This document shows positions 14,611 through 20,230 of a stretch of 20,230 bases of DNA, one piece after another. Source of the stretch: Burkholderiales bacterium (lineage in GTDB: Bacteria; Pseudomonadota; Gammaproteobacteria; Burkholderiales; Burkholderiaceae); assembly GCA_947447845.1 (NCBI GenBank), contig CANFNO010000006.1, positions 1 through 20,230 on the forward strand. Reading direction: 5' to 3'. The first letter of the stretch is position 1; every line of letters starts with the position of its first letter. The notes under the pieces were generated by a model. The model was not told the origin of the DNA. It saw nothing but the letters and a program-made list of their open reading frames with translations, and made no database searches. The position numbers and the translations under genes were made by a program.

Positions 14611-15792
14611 ATGAACAAAATAAATTGGTCAACTCCTACCCTACCCAAGGGATTTTCGAGTGAATCTTTCACTGCGGCATCGATCGCCCGTGTGGAACGT
14701 GAAGCCGATGAAATTCTGCATCGCTTCGGATTGGCAGCGCCTAAGAAGAACAGGCCCAAACCCACTAGTCGATTCAATCTGATGGACGTTTCTGATATTG
14801 CCAAGTCAAAGCCGATTGGCTGGCGTATCAAAGGCGTCATTCCAGACTCGGGTATCGCGGCCATCTACGGGCCGTCTGGCAGTGCCAAGACGTTTCTTGC
14901 ATTGGACATGGCCCTGTCCCTTTCCAAAGGACTGCGGTGGTTTGGAATGCGTACAAAGGCATGCCCTGTGGTCTATGTCTGCCTTGAAGGTGAATCGGGG
15001 CTATCCAATCGAGTCAGCGCATATCTGACCCGCAATGATGTGGCTGGGGAGGTCTACTTCCTAACCCAGCCAGTCAGTCTGCTGAATGAAAAGGACGCAC
15101 CGGAACTGGCTAAGGCCATCATTGAAAGTGAAGCTGCCGGTGGAGTCGTCATCATCGACACGCTGAACCGTGCCGCGCCTGGGATGGACGAAAATGCGAG
15201 TGGAGACATGGGCAAAGTCATCGCGATGGTCAAAGGGCTGCAATGTGCTTTGGGTGGCCTAGTCTTGCTAGTGCACCACACGGGCAAAGATGCGACCAAG
15301 GGAATGCGGGGGCATTCCAGCCTCTTGGCTGCTCTTGATGCTGCTGTCGAAGTAACCCGCAATGGCGACCAACGAAGTTGGCAAGTTGCCAAGTCCAAGG
15401 ATGGCGAAGATGGGACAGCGCACCCGTTCAAGTTAGAGGTGGTGCAACTTGGCATTGATGATGATGGTGATCCGGTCACTTCATGCGTGATCAAAGCGGA
15501 CTCATCGAATCCAATCAAGAAGCCTTTGACACCTTCAATGAAACTTGGAATGGATACCTTCCATGCTGCTGCAACCAATGGTGTTGATTCGTCAGACCCT
15601 CGATTGCAGGCCCATGTCGATGATTGGCGGCACGCGTTTTACCAAGCGACCACCGCAGACACACCAGATGGAAAAAAGAGAGCTTTCCAGCGGGTCCGTG
15701 CGCAACTTGTGGAACAGGGTCAACTTATTGTCCACCAAGACATTTACAGCGTACCAGTTGGGTTCAATCCACTAGCGGGACACGGGACATGA
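14611..15792 (+). CDS. RepA-type hexameric replicative helicase (AAA_25/RecA-like)
   Basis: A 393-residue RecA-fold ATPase like the plasmid RSF1010 RepA helicase. Walker A is GPSGSAKT (87-94), the downstream acidic LEGE (125-128) fits the catalytic glutamate, Walker B is VVIIDTLN (179-186), and LLVHHTGKD (219-227) followed by RGHSSLLAALDA (233-244) matches the sensor and finger regions. Residues about 305-393 form a predicted winged-helix tail. The DNA-unwinding role at an origin is family knowledge. The last codons run into a GGGACA repeat cluster that continues 78 bp past the stop, a placement typical of replication genes with their origin at the 3' end. No ribosome-binding site of its own is obvious, so it depends on coupling to the gene before. 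Confidence 0.85.
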   Translation: MNKINWSTPTLPKGFSSESFTAASIARVEREADEILHRFGLAAPKKNRPKPTSRFNLMDVSDIAKSKPIGWRIKGVIPDSGIAAIYGPSGSAKTFLALDMALSLSKGLRWFGMRTKACPVVYVCLEGESGLSNRVSAYLTRNDVAGEVYFLTQPVSLLNEKDAPELAKAIIESEAAGGVVIIDTLNRAAPGMDENASGDMGKVIAMVKGLQCALGGLVLLVHHTGKDATKGMRGHSSLLAALDAAVEVTRNGDQRSWQVAKSKDGEDGTAHPFKLEVVQLGIDDDGDPVTSCVIKADSSNPIKKPLTPSMKLGMDTFHAAATNGVDSSDPRLQAHVDDWRHAFYQATTADTPDGKKRAFQRVRAQLVEQGQLIVHQDIYSVPVGFNPLAGHGT

Positions 15793-15870
15793 TCGGGACA
15801 TTGGCGGGACATGTCCCGGCTCAATAGCGGGACACACGGGACACCACCCTATAGGGGTGTCCCTTGTCCC
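15777..15870. repeat. GGGACA repeat cluster, candidate replication origin
   Basis: Six direct GGGACA (starts 15777, 15784, 15795, 15806, 15829, 15838) and three inverted TGTCCC (15812, 15858, 15865) lie in 94 bp. Several are 11 or 23 bp apart, on nearly the same helix face. GGGACATGTCCC at 15806-15817 is a perfect 12-bp palindrome. The last direct copy and the inverted pair can fold into a hairpin around CCCTATAGGG, which could also terminate rep transcription. Iteron origin is inference. Confidence 0.65.
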
Positions 15871-16021
15871 GTTGATGTCACTTCGACTATTTGATAGTCA
15901 AGCGCCACCTAAAATTATTCGACAAATTAAGCATCCTGAAATGCAAGGCACTCCATCCATATCCGAATTGGTTAAGAATATTTCCAACCTCACCCATACA
16001 CAATCAGATCTTTACGCTACT
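15871..16021. other. AT-rich stretch beside the GGGACA cluster
   Basis: No gene is supported. It is visibly richer in A and T than the helicase gene and could be the DNA-unwinding element of the putative origin. It separates the helicase gene from the leftward orphan gene, so transcription converges here. Confidence 0.4.
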
Positions 16022-16666
16022 TTAAGGCCTAAAGAATTTGTGATGAATATTTGAAACCTCTTTTAACAATTTGCCGCCAGGGCCTATATTAAGCATTTTA
16101 GTTAGGTCTCCCGGATCGGCATATAGTATTTCAAACTTATTGACAGACGCCAAAAAATCATCATGTCTAAGATTACCTTTCAAGTACTCCAATCGTTCTT
16201 TTTCCAACGTCTCTTGACCAGTTCCGCTATCTGTATTTACTTGGCGTGTGACTGGTTGCAATCTGACATATGGATGACTTAGACCCCTGACCAACATCGC
16301 TTTTCTATTTTGAATATGATCTAAAAAATATTCATTAGAAATATTGCTGAAATTTTTGCACCAATACTTCCTATAGCCTTGAAATCTAACGTGAACCCAA
16401 ACCTCTTGCCCGGGGTGCAATAGATTCCAGAAGGTTGCTGCGCCTTCGTCATTCCACAGCGGGATATCTTTATCCATTAAATTTACTGAAACATCACGAT
16501 TGACAATGAATGCAGCAATGATCCTTCTTTTATTAATATCAGTAAATTTAATACTTGCCTTGCATATTGGACCAACGTATTTTTCTATAGCATCAACCGA
16601 TTTGGCAGCAATTGGGATTTGCAGACTTTCCGAGAGTCCATGCTTAGGAGGCATATCTTCATTCAC
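16022..16666 (-). CDS. 214-aa orphan, cargo of the tRNA-Met element
   Basis: A soluble 214-residue protein without signal peptide or membrane helix. Visible pieces are a strand-rich centre (RRIIAAFIVNRDVSVNL, GQEVWVHVRFQGYRKYW) and a basic, helical C-terminus. I do not recognise the family. The gene is clearly AT-richer than its neighbours, which suggests separate acquisition. GTG 16666 has AAGG about nine bases upstream; ATG 16654 is an alternative start. It reads toward the replication region. Orphan, AT-rich genes at such sites in small islands are often defence or anti-phage cargo, but nothing in the sequence proves it. Confidence 0.6.
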   Translation of the reverse strand: MNEDMPPKHGLSESLQIPIAAKSVDAIEKYVGPICKASIKFTDINKRRIIAAFIVNRDVSVNLMDKDIPLWNDEGAATFWNLLHPGQEVWVHVRFQGYRKYWCKNFSNISNEYFLDHIQNRKAMLVRGLSHPYVRLQPVTRQVNTDSGTGQETLEKERLEYLKGNLRHDDFLASVNKFEILYADPGDLTKMLNIGPGGKLLKEVSNIHHKFFRP

Positions 16667-16758
16667 AATTTATCACCTTGAAATTATGCACTATGCTTTT
16701 AAGCAAGATATGCATGAACTGTATTTATTGATAATCAGGAATGCACACAAGCAATTCC

Positions 16759-17022
16759 TTATCCCTCAATCACATGCGGACTGTCCACAGTGCCAATGTT
16801 GATTGTGATGATATGGTTGCCTTCGAATAAAGGCGCACTTTCTGTAGAGATCAGTTTGCTACAAATCCGATAGAAGTCTGACGGGTTACCTCGCGCCCAT
16901 TCAGCAAAGGCAGAATGCCCACCAATGTCCTCGTAAACCGTGCGTACAGCGTCTTTAAAGACCGTTGTGACCTTGTTTGGGGTGCCAGCCTTCCTGCCAC
17001 CTGTTTTGATGCCGTAGGCCAT
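16759..17022 (-). CDS. phage-like GRxxGTPNK protein
   Basis: An 87-residue protein starting MAYGIKTGGRKAGTPNKVTT. The basic GGRxxGTPNK lead-in followed by one or two helices (VFKDAVRTVYEDIGGHSAFAEWARGNPSDFYRI) is common in small phage proteins, some of them encoded near terminase genes. A terminase small-subunit-like or DNA-binding role is possible, but I cannot assign it. GGAGG about eight bases before ATG 17022 sets the start; the longer frame lacks one. The gene stands alone, 92 bp upstream of the 214-aa orphan in the same direction. Confidence 0.65.
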   Translation of the reverse strand: MAYGIKTGGRKAGTPNKVTTVFKDAVRTVYEDIGGHSAFAEWARGNPSDFYRICSKLISTESAPLFEGNHIITINIGTVDSPHVIEG

Positions 17023-17098
17023 TTTGATGCCCTCCAGTAGTCTAGATGGCTCCATTATAGAAAATGGCTATTTACATTTGAATATCGATATTCATCTG

Positions 17099-17293
17099 TC
17101 AATTTTTCCAGAGACTTGCGAACACACTTAGCGCAATAGAAAAAATTCCATATGCAGACGCCGACTGAAATGTCGGTTGATACCCGAAAAGACTCCCACC
17201 CATTGCAATCATTACCAACGAACCTCCACATACAGCTAAGGCAGCCCCACAAAGCACAACCACTATCAGCACTAACCAATTACTATTATTCAT
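17099..17293 (-). CDS. 64-aa two-helix membrane protein
   Basis: A 64-residue hydrophobic protein with two membrane helices, about residues 6-32 (LVLIVVVLCGAALAVCGG...) and 45-61 (ASAYGIFSIALSVFASL). ATG 17293 has AGGG six bases upstream; the longer frame lacks this. It is transcribed leftward, away from the thermonuclease cassette. A holin-like or phage-membrane role is imaginable, but Gly-rich two-helix proteins are too common to say. No family assigned. Confidence 0.55.
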   Translation of the reverse strand: MNNSNWLVLIVVVLCGAALAVCGGSLVMIAMGGSLFGYQPTFQSASAYGIFSIALSVFASLWKN

Positions 17294-17460
17294 CTTTGAC
17301 CCTGATAATGTTGAAGAGTTGTCTCGTATCATCCCGCACCTCTGGCAGTGTGCCACGGTAGAACCGAACCTGCCAACACATCCAGAACAGCTTCTATGGC
17401 CATTGCCGCCACCAGTACACCACCATGACGTGTATAGACCATGATGCCGTCAGATACCCA

Positions 17461-17940
17461 ATGAAAGTTATCCTCGCGGCAGCCCTAATACTCGCCGCAC
17501 TGACCTGTGGTAGTGCCACCATTGAGGGTAAGGTGGTCGGCGTTGCCGACGGTGACACCATCACAGTGCTCGACTCTAGCAACACACAGCACAAGATTCG
17601 CCTATCGGGCATCGATGCGCCAGAGAAGAAGCAGCCCTTTGGTCAGCGCTCCAAAGAGTCATTGAGCGACCTTGTGTTTGACAAGGCTGTGACCGTGGAA
17701 ACGAATAAGCGCGACAAGTACCTTCGCGAAGTAGGTAAGGTGCTAGTCGATGGTGTGGACGCGAACCTGGAGCAGATCAAACGCGGCATGGCGTGGCATT
17801 ACAAGGCCTACGAGCACGAGCAGTCGGCTGATGATCGCAAGGTGTATGCTGAAGCGGAGAACGAGGCTAGAGCGGCAGGGCTGGGTTTGTGGAGCGATTC
17901 AGTTCCTATGCCGCCTTGGGAGTTAAGACATAACAAATAG
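17461..17940 (+). CDS. secreted thermonuclease (SNase family)
   Basis: A 159-residue staphylococcal-nuclease homologue. A signal peptide spans residues 1-19 (MKVILAAALILAALTCGSA). The OB-fold core contains all catalytic positions: D32 (DGDT), R47 (IRL), D52 and E55 (GIDAPE), R89 (DKYLRE), with R47 and E55 spaced by eight as in the staphylococcal enzyme. It should degrade DNA and RNA outside the cytoplasm, with calcium. ATG 17461 is chosen because it gives the signal peptide; its ribosome-binding site is weak. It is the first gene of a rightward cassette of envelope proteins, ending eight bases before the lipoprotein start. Confidence 0.9.
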   Translation: MKVILAAALILAALTCGSATIEGKVVGVADGDTITVLDSSNTQHKIRLSGIDAPEKKQPFGQRSKESLSDLVFDKAVTVETNKRDKYLREVGKVLVDGVDANLEQIKRGMAWHYKAYEHEQSADDRKVYAEAENEARAAGLGLWSDSVPMPPWELRHNK

Positions 17941-17948
17941 GCGATCAA

Positions 17949-18236
17949 TTGTCCAAAAGTTTTGCATTGTTACTGCTTCTACCTTTGGTTTCGGCTTGCT
18001 CCGATGGCGCGACGAACGAATCAGAGGTTTACACGCTTTATTCAACCAATCACCCGAATGACAGTGGGCGCAGTGGCATTTCAACATTTGATCTAGCCAA
18101 AGAACCATTCAATAGCCAAATGTGTCAGGAAGCTGCGGAGTTGTACAAGCTTGACTTTGAGAAGCGGAAGAAAGAGAACGGATGGGGTGACGCCGTCAAA
18201 GCTCGTTACTGGTGTGAAAAAGGACGCTTCAAATGA
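17949..18236 (+). CDS. small lipoprotein of the nuclease cassette
   Basis: A 95-residue protein whose N-terminus is a lipoprotein signal (SKSFALLLLLPLVSAC) with a lipobox LVSAC, so residue 17 would be the acylated Cys. The mature part is polar and holds two further Cys (QMCQEAAEL and RYWCEKGRF), perhaps disulfide bonded. The only in-frame start giving the signal is TTG 17949, an unusual start for which the ribosome-binding site is poor. Translation may depend on coupling to the nuclease gene just before. The stop overlaps the next ATG (ATGA). Family not recognised. Confidence 0.7.
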   Translation: MSKSFALLLLLPLVSACSDGATNESEVYTLYSTNHPNDSGRSGISTFDLAKEPFNSQMCQEAAELYKLDFEKRKKENGWGDAVKARYWCEKGRFK

Positions 18237-18571
18237 ATACCCCTGTTTTATTGGTTTCCATCGCACTGGCACTTATTGCAATTGAAGCTGCCCAAGCCGA
18301 ATCGGTCTTTGTGAAATACCGAGGCCCTGTTGACCTTGCACCATTTCAATGTGAGACCGTCGACAGGAGCAGTCTGGTAACCCGCGTCTGCTATGACCGC
18401 AAAGCACAGTACATGGTGATCGGTCTGCAGGGTACTTACTACCACTACTATGAAATCGACTCAAATACCGTTGCAGCCCTGCGTGGGGCAGATTCAATGG
18501 GGCGTTACTACAACTCGAACATCAAGGGCAACTTTGACTGCCGTACACACCGAGTTCCTGTGTACAAGTAA
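18233..18571 (+). CDS. secreted KTSC-domain protein
   Basis: A 112-residue protein with a signal peptide (residues 1-22, cleavage after AQA). The mature part contains a KTSC domain (about 48-102): VTRVCYDRKAQYMVIGLQGTYYHYYEIDSN, then VAALRGADSMGRYYNSNIKGNF, with the G-YxYY-ID...S-G-YYN-NIKG pattern. KTSC domains are small beta-rich modules of unclear function. They often occur in phage- and island-encoded proteins. Exported versions like this one are less usual in my experience. Its ATG overlaps the lipoprotein stop, and two Cys pairs may form disulfides. Confidence 0.8.
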   Translation: MNTPVLLVSIALALIAIEAAQAESVFVKYRGPVDLAPFQCETVDRSSLVTRVCYDRKAQYMVIGLQGTYYHYYEIDSNTVAALRGADSMGRYYNSNIKGNFDCRTHRVPVYK

Positions 18572-18609
18572 TTTTGCTCCGTGTCTCACCATGACTTTAG
18601 GACTATCCC

Positions 18610-18837
18610 ATGCAAATGCACCCCCGTGTAGTAGCGGTTTCAGCAATCATTACATTAGTCCTCCTTTCCAGTATGGCATACGAGGTGTCGCGCCTGACAA
18701 ATCGAATTAGTGCAGTGGAGAGCGAAGCCTCAGACGCTCAAAAAATTGCGGAAGCGGCGACTGCAGAGATCGAGGAACTGCGATCAACAGTCGAGTCCCT
18801 TCAATCTGACATTGAAGATTTACAAAACCAAAGATGA
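18610..18837 (+). CDS. membrane-anchored coiled-coil protein
   Basis: A 75-residue protein with an N-terminal membrane helix (about 7-24, VVAVSAIITLVLLSSMAY) followed by a heptad-patterned coiled coil to the C-terminus (LTNRISAVESEASDAQKIAEAATAEIEELRSTVESLQSDIEDLQ as pattern). AGGA seven bases before ATG 18610 supports the start. The topology (short N-terminus, long hydrophilic helix) resembles small phage spanin-like and membrane-scaffold proteins, but no signal of a specific family is seen. It overlaps the last gene of the cassette by ATGA. Confidence 0.65.
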   Translation: MQMHPRVVAVSAIITLVLLSSMAYEVSRLTNRISAVESEASDAQKIAEAATAEIEELRSTVESLQSDIEDLQNQR

Positions 18838-19049
18838 ACACCATGAAATCCTTCTTCAAGAACTTTGCCATGGCTATCCCACTGGCCTTAGGTGTCGTTT
18901 TTTCAATTATTAGTGTTGCAAATGCAATGGAAGCACCGAGAAGCAGTGATCATGCATTCTTTGCACTCATGAGTGGCTTTATCGGTATTCCGCTTCTTTA
19001 CGCCTCCATCGTCGCACTCACGCGCAGGCAACAGTCTGACGTGCAATAA
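18834..19049 (+). CDS. 71-aa two-helix membrane protein
   Basis: A 71-residue protein with membrane helices at about residues 9-31 (NFAMAIPLALGVVFSIISVANAM) and 42-62 (FFALMSGFIGIPLLYASIVAL), and a polar tail with RRQQSD. The ATG overlaps the stop of the coiled-coil gene, so translation is coupled. Last gene of the rightward cassette. The first helix could also be read as a signal peptide (cleavage after ANA). No family recognised. Confidence 0.6.
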   Translation: MNTMKSFFKNFAMAIPLALGVVFSIISVANAMEAPRSSDHAFFALMSGFIGIPLLYASIVALTRRQQSDVQ

Positions 19050-19385
19050 GTTGAGGTGTGAAGGCACAAAATCTGCATTTCCCGAGACTGAGCACCTACT
19101 GCAAATCTTAAGTTCGCAAGCAGACCCCTCCCCCCCATATTGATAACACGACCAATTGAAACAAGACAAACGACTGACAGACAAGGTACTTGGGGTTCAC
19201 CAATAAATAAATTGGCTTTGAAATGTGCATACGTCAATGTCAGCTAGTTGTGACTTAGCAACCTAAGTGTCAAAACTACAACAGGCAGTACAGTTTTGAA
19301 TTTGATGGTATTTTTGATGGCATCAGTGGAATGATTTTAGAAAAATATCAATATTCATGCGGCTTGCAGCCATATTTGCGGTGGT
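19050..19385. other. right-end intergenic region of the element
   Basis: No gene is supported. The stretch carries the third GATGGTATTTTT arm-site copy (19303-19314, extended to 19319 as GATGG) and AT-rich DNA next to the right attachment repeat. CGGTGGT (19379-19385) directly before the repeat equals the 5' half of the tRNA T-arm. Confidence 0.6.
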
Positions 19386-19473
19386 ACCTATCACCACCAA
19401 TTTTGCCTCTCAGGCAGTCTCACAAGACCTCAAAGCCCGCACGCTCCCCAGCGTAGCGGGTTTTTTGTTGTCT
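19386..19473 (+). repeat. right attachment repeat (88 bp)
   Basis: Copy of 12266-12353 with three mismatches. It carries the last 14 nt of the tRNA (CCA included) and the terminator but not the tRNA body. Sequence diverges at 19474 where chromosomal DNA resumes. Confidence 0.93.
19435..19466 (+). terminator. terminator hairpin, right copy
   Basis: Same stem-loop as at 12315-12346, with G at 19435 pairing as a G-T wobble and a CCCC loop. It could end transcription leaving the cassette before the host gene. Confidence 0.7.
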
Positions 19474-19751
19474 TTCCCCGGGAAAAGCCCATAGCAGTGC
19501 ACAACTAATGTGTGTAGCATTTACCAAAGAAAAAGAAAATCGCACGGACGCCCCCGAGGCTTGATCCGTCACCCGTTCGGCTTCTGGCTCCGCGGAAAAA
19601 CCGAACATCCACTCCGAAAAATACAAGTACAGGGATACGCGTCCGTACATTGCCGGCCCCAGCCGGCAGCGGTTGCTGGCATCTTGCCGGTCAATCGCAC
19701 GATCTATGGTTCACACAAAAAAGCAATAAGCAAACCTGAGGAGAATTTCTA
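19474..19751. other. host leader region before the oxidoreductase
   Basis: No gene is supported. It contains a GCCGGC-CCCA-GCCGGC hairpin at 19652-19667 and a GAGGAG ribosome-binding site before ATG 19752. The promoter must lie here, but I could not fix it. Confidence 0.4.
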
Positions 19752-20230
19752 ATGAAAGCGATGCGCATCCACCAATATGGACCGGCCAATGTTTTGACGC
19801 TGGAAGAGGTAGCCCTACCGCATTACACAGGAAGCGATGTCCTGATTCGGGTAGCCGCTAGCGGGGTCAATCCGATTGACTGGAAAATTCGCTCTGGCGC
19901 CATGGCACAGGCCATGCACTTCCCCATGCCGTTGACCTTGGGATGGGAATGTGCGGGCACGATTGACGCGGTGGGGCACTTGGTAACCGGCTTCAAGCCT
20001 GGAGACCGCGTGTTCACCATGCCGGAATTCGTGCGTGGAGGCACTTATGCCGAGTATGTGGCGGTCGATGTGACGCAGATTGCCCTGATGCCAAACACGA
20101 CTTCTTTCAGCGTTGCGGCTACCTTGCCCATGTCAACGCTGGCCGCATGGTCTGCCATAGATGTGGCAGGGTTGCAGTCCGGCCAGCACGTGCTGGTTCA
20201 TGGTGGCGCCGGTGGAGTGGGCTCCATGGC
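19752..20230 (+). CDS. NADP-dependent zinc-less oxidoreductase (MDR/quinone oxidoreductase family), 3' end outside window
   Basis: The first 159 residues of a medium-chain reductase. The N-terminus MKAMRIHQYGPANVLTLEEV and the GroES-like fold (SDVLIRVAASGVNPIDWKIRSG, PLTLGWECAGTIDAVG, FKPGDRVFTM, GTYAEYVAV) are typical, and the start of the Rossmann domain HVLVHGGAGGVGSMA is visible at the edge. The structural zinc cysteines of alcohol dehydrogenases are absent, pointing to the quinone-oxidoreductase branch. A strong GAGGAG lies about eight bases before ATG 19752. This is host sequence resuming just after the element. Confidence 0.9.
   Translation, partial: MKAMRIHQYGPANVLTLEEVALPHYTGSDVLIRVAASGVNPIDWKIRSGAMAQAMHFPMPLTLGWECAGTIDAVGHLVTGFKPGDRVFTMPEFVRGGTYAEYVAVDVTQIALMPNTTSFSVAATLPMSTLAAWSAIDVAGLQSGQHVLVHGGAGGVGSM

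Larger units (their letters stand above)
12266..19473 (+). mobile_element. 7.1-kb integrative element in tRNA-Met
   Basis: Bounded by an 88-bp direct repeat at the tRNA-Met 3' end, with a tyrosine integrase just inside the left end, an AlpA-like gene, a RepA-type helicase, a candidate origin and accessory genes. Excision between repeats would give a 7,120-bp circle and restore the tRNA with its terminator. No relaxase or conjugation genes, capsid genes or complete phage module are seen. This fits a small integrative and possibly mobilisable or satellite element; how it moves between cells is unknown. Confidence 0.92.

Noticed and set aside
15777..15870. CRISPR array
   Set aside because: Repeats are 6 bp with irregular, very short spacing and both orientations; no CRISPR-like units or cas genes occur in the window.

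Overview
The window looks like chromosome of a betaproteobacterium, most likely a Comamonadaceae of the Rhodoferax/Polaromonas kind. The reasons are the moderate GC of the host genes, the run of a UbiH-type hydroxylase, DsbC, M61 peptidase, enoyl-CoA hydratase and tRNA-Met, and a perfect Anr/FNR box that suggests facultative growth. The genus is inferred from gene content, not from a search.

Left part (1 to about 5150) is accessory DNA. It starts with the 3' stub of a MarR regulator (160-390), a gene-poor stretch with a diverged 48-bp direct repeat, and a small membrane protein (828-1061). A leftward module of an integrative element follows, read from the right: a P4-type tyrosine integrase, a 114-aa unknown, an AlpA-type regulator, a 31-aa mini-ORF, a winged-helix protein, a 282-aa protein with a replication-initiator-like N-terminus that carries 33-bp-period repeats inside its gene, and an RHH protein. 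The last five genes are packed as one operon with 1-4 bp overlaps or very short gaps. The integrase abuts the 3' end of ychF.

Middle part (5160-12279) is host core: ychF on the minus strand, a small inverted fragment of a second ychF-like sequence upstream of it, a 41-aa membrane miniprotein, a hemerythrin gene behind an FNR box, and then a co-directional block of ubiquinone-type hydroxylase, periplasmic dsbC, M61 peptidase and enoyl-CoA hydratase, ending in tRNA-Met(CAT).

Right part (12266-19473) is a sharply bounded element. An 88-bp direct repeat with three mismatches starts in the last 14 nt of tRNA-Met, runs through the tRNA terminator, and recurs exactly 7,120 bp downstream. Inside, in order, are a second P4-type integrase, two small palindromes, an AlpA-like excisionase/regulator, an unknown, a RepA-type hexameric helicase, a cluster of nine GGGACA repeats beside AT-rich DNA (candidate origin), two leftward phage-like or orphan genes, a small membrane protein, and a rightward cassette of five envelope proteins: secreted thermonuclease, lipoprotein, secreted KTSC protein, membrane coiled-coil protein and two-helix membrane protein. 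Three copies of a 12-mer sit just inside the ends and look like integrase arm sites. Host sequence resumes with an NADP-dependent oxidoreductase (19752 onward).

The best candidates for something undescribed are the compact tRNA-Met element as a whole (excisable, with a plausible own origin and perhaps satellite-like), its all-envelope nuclease cassette, and the lambda-O-like iterons in the left element.
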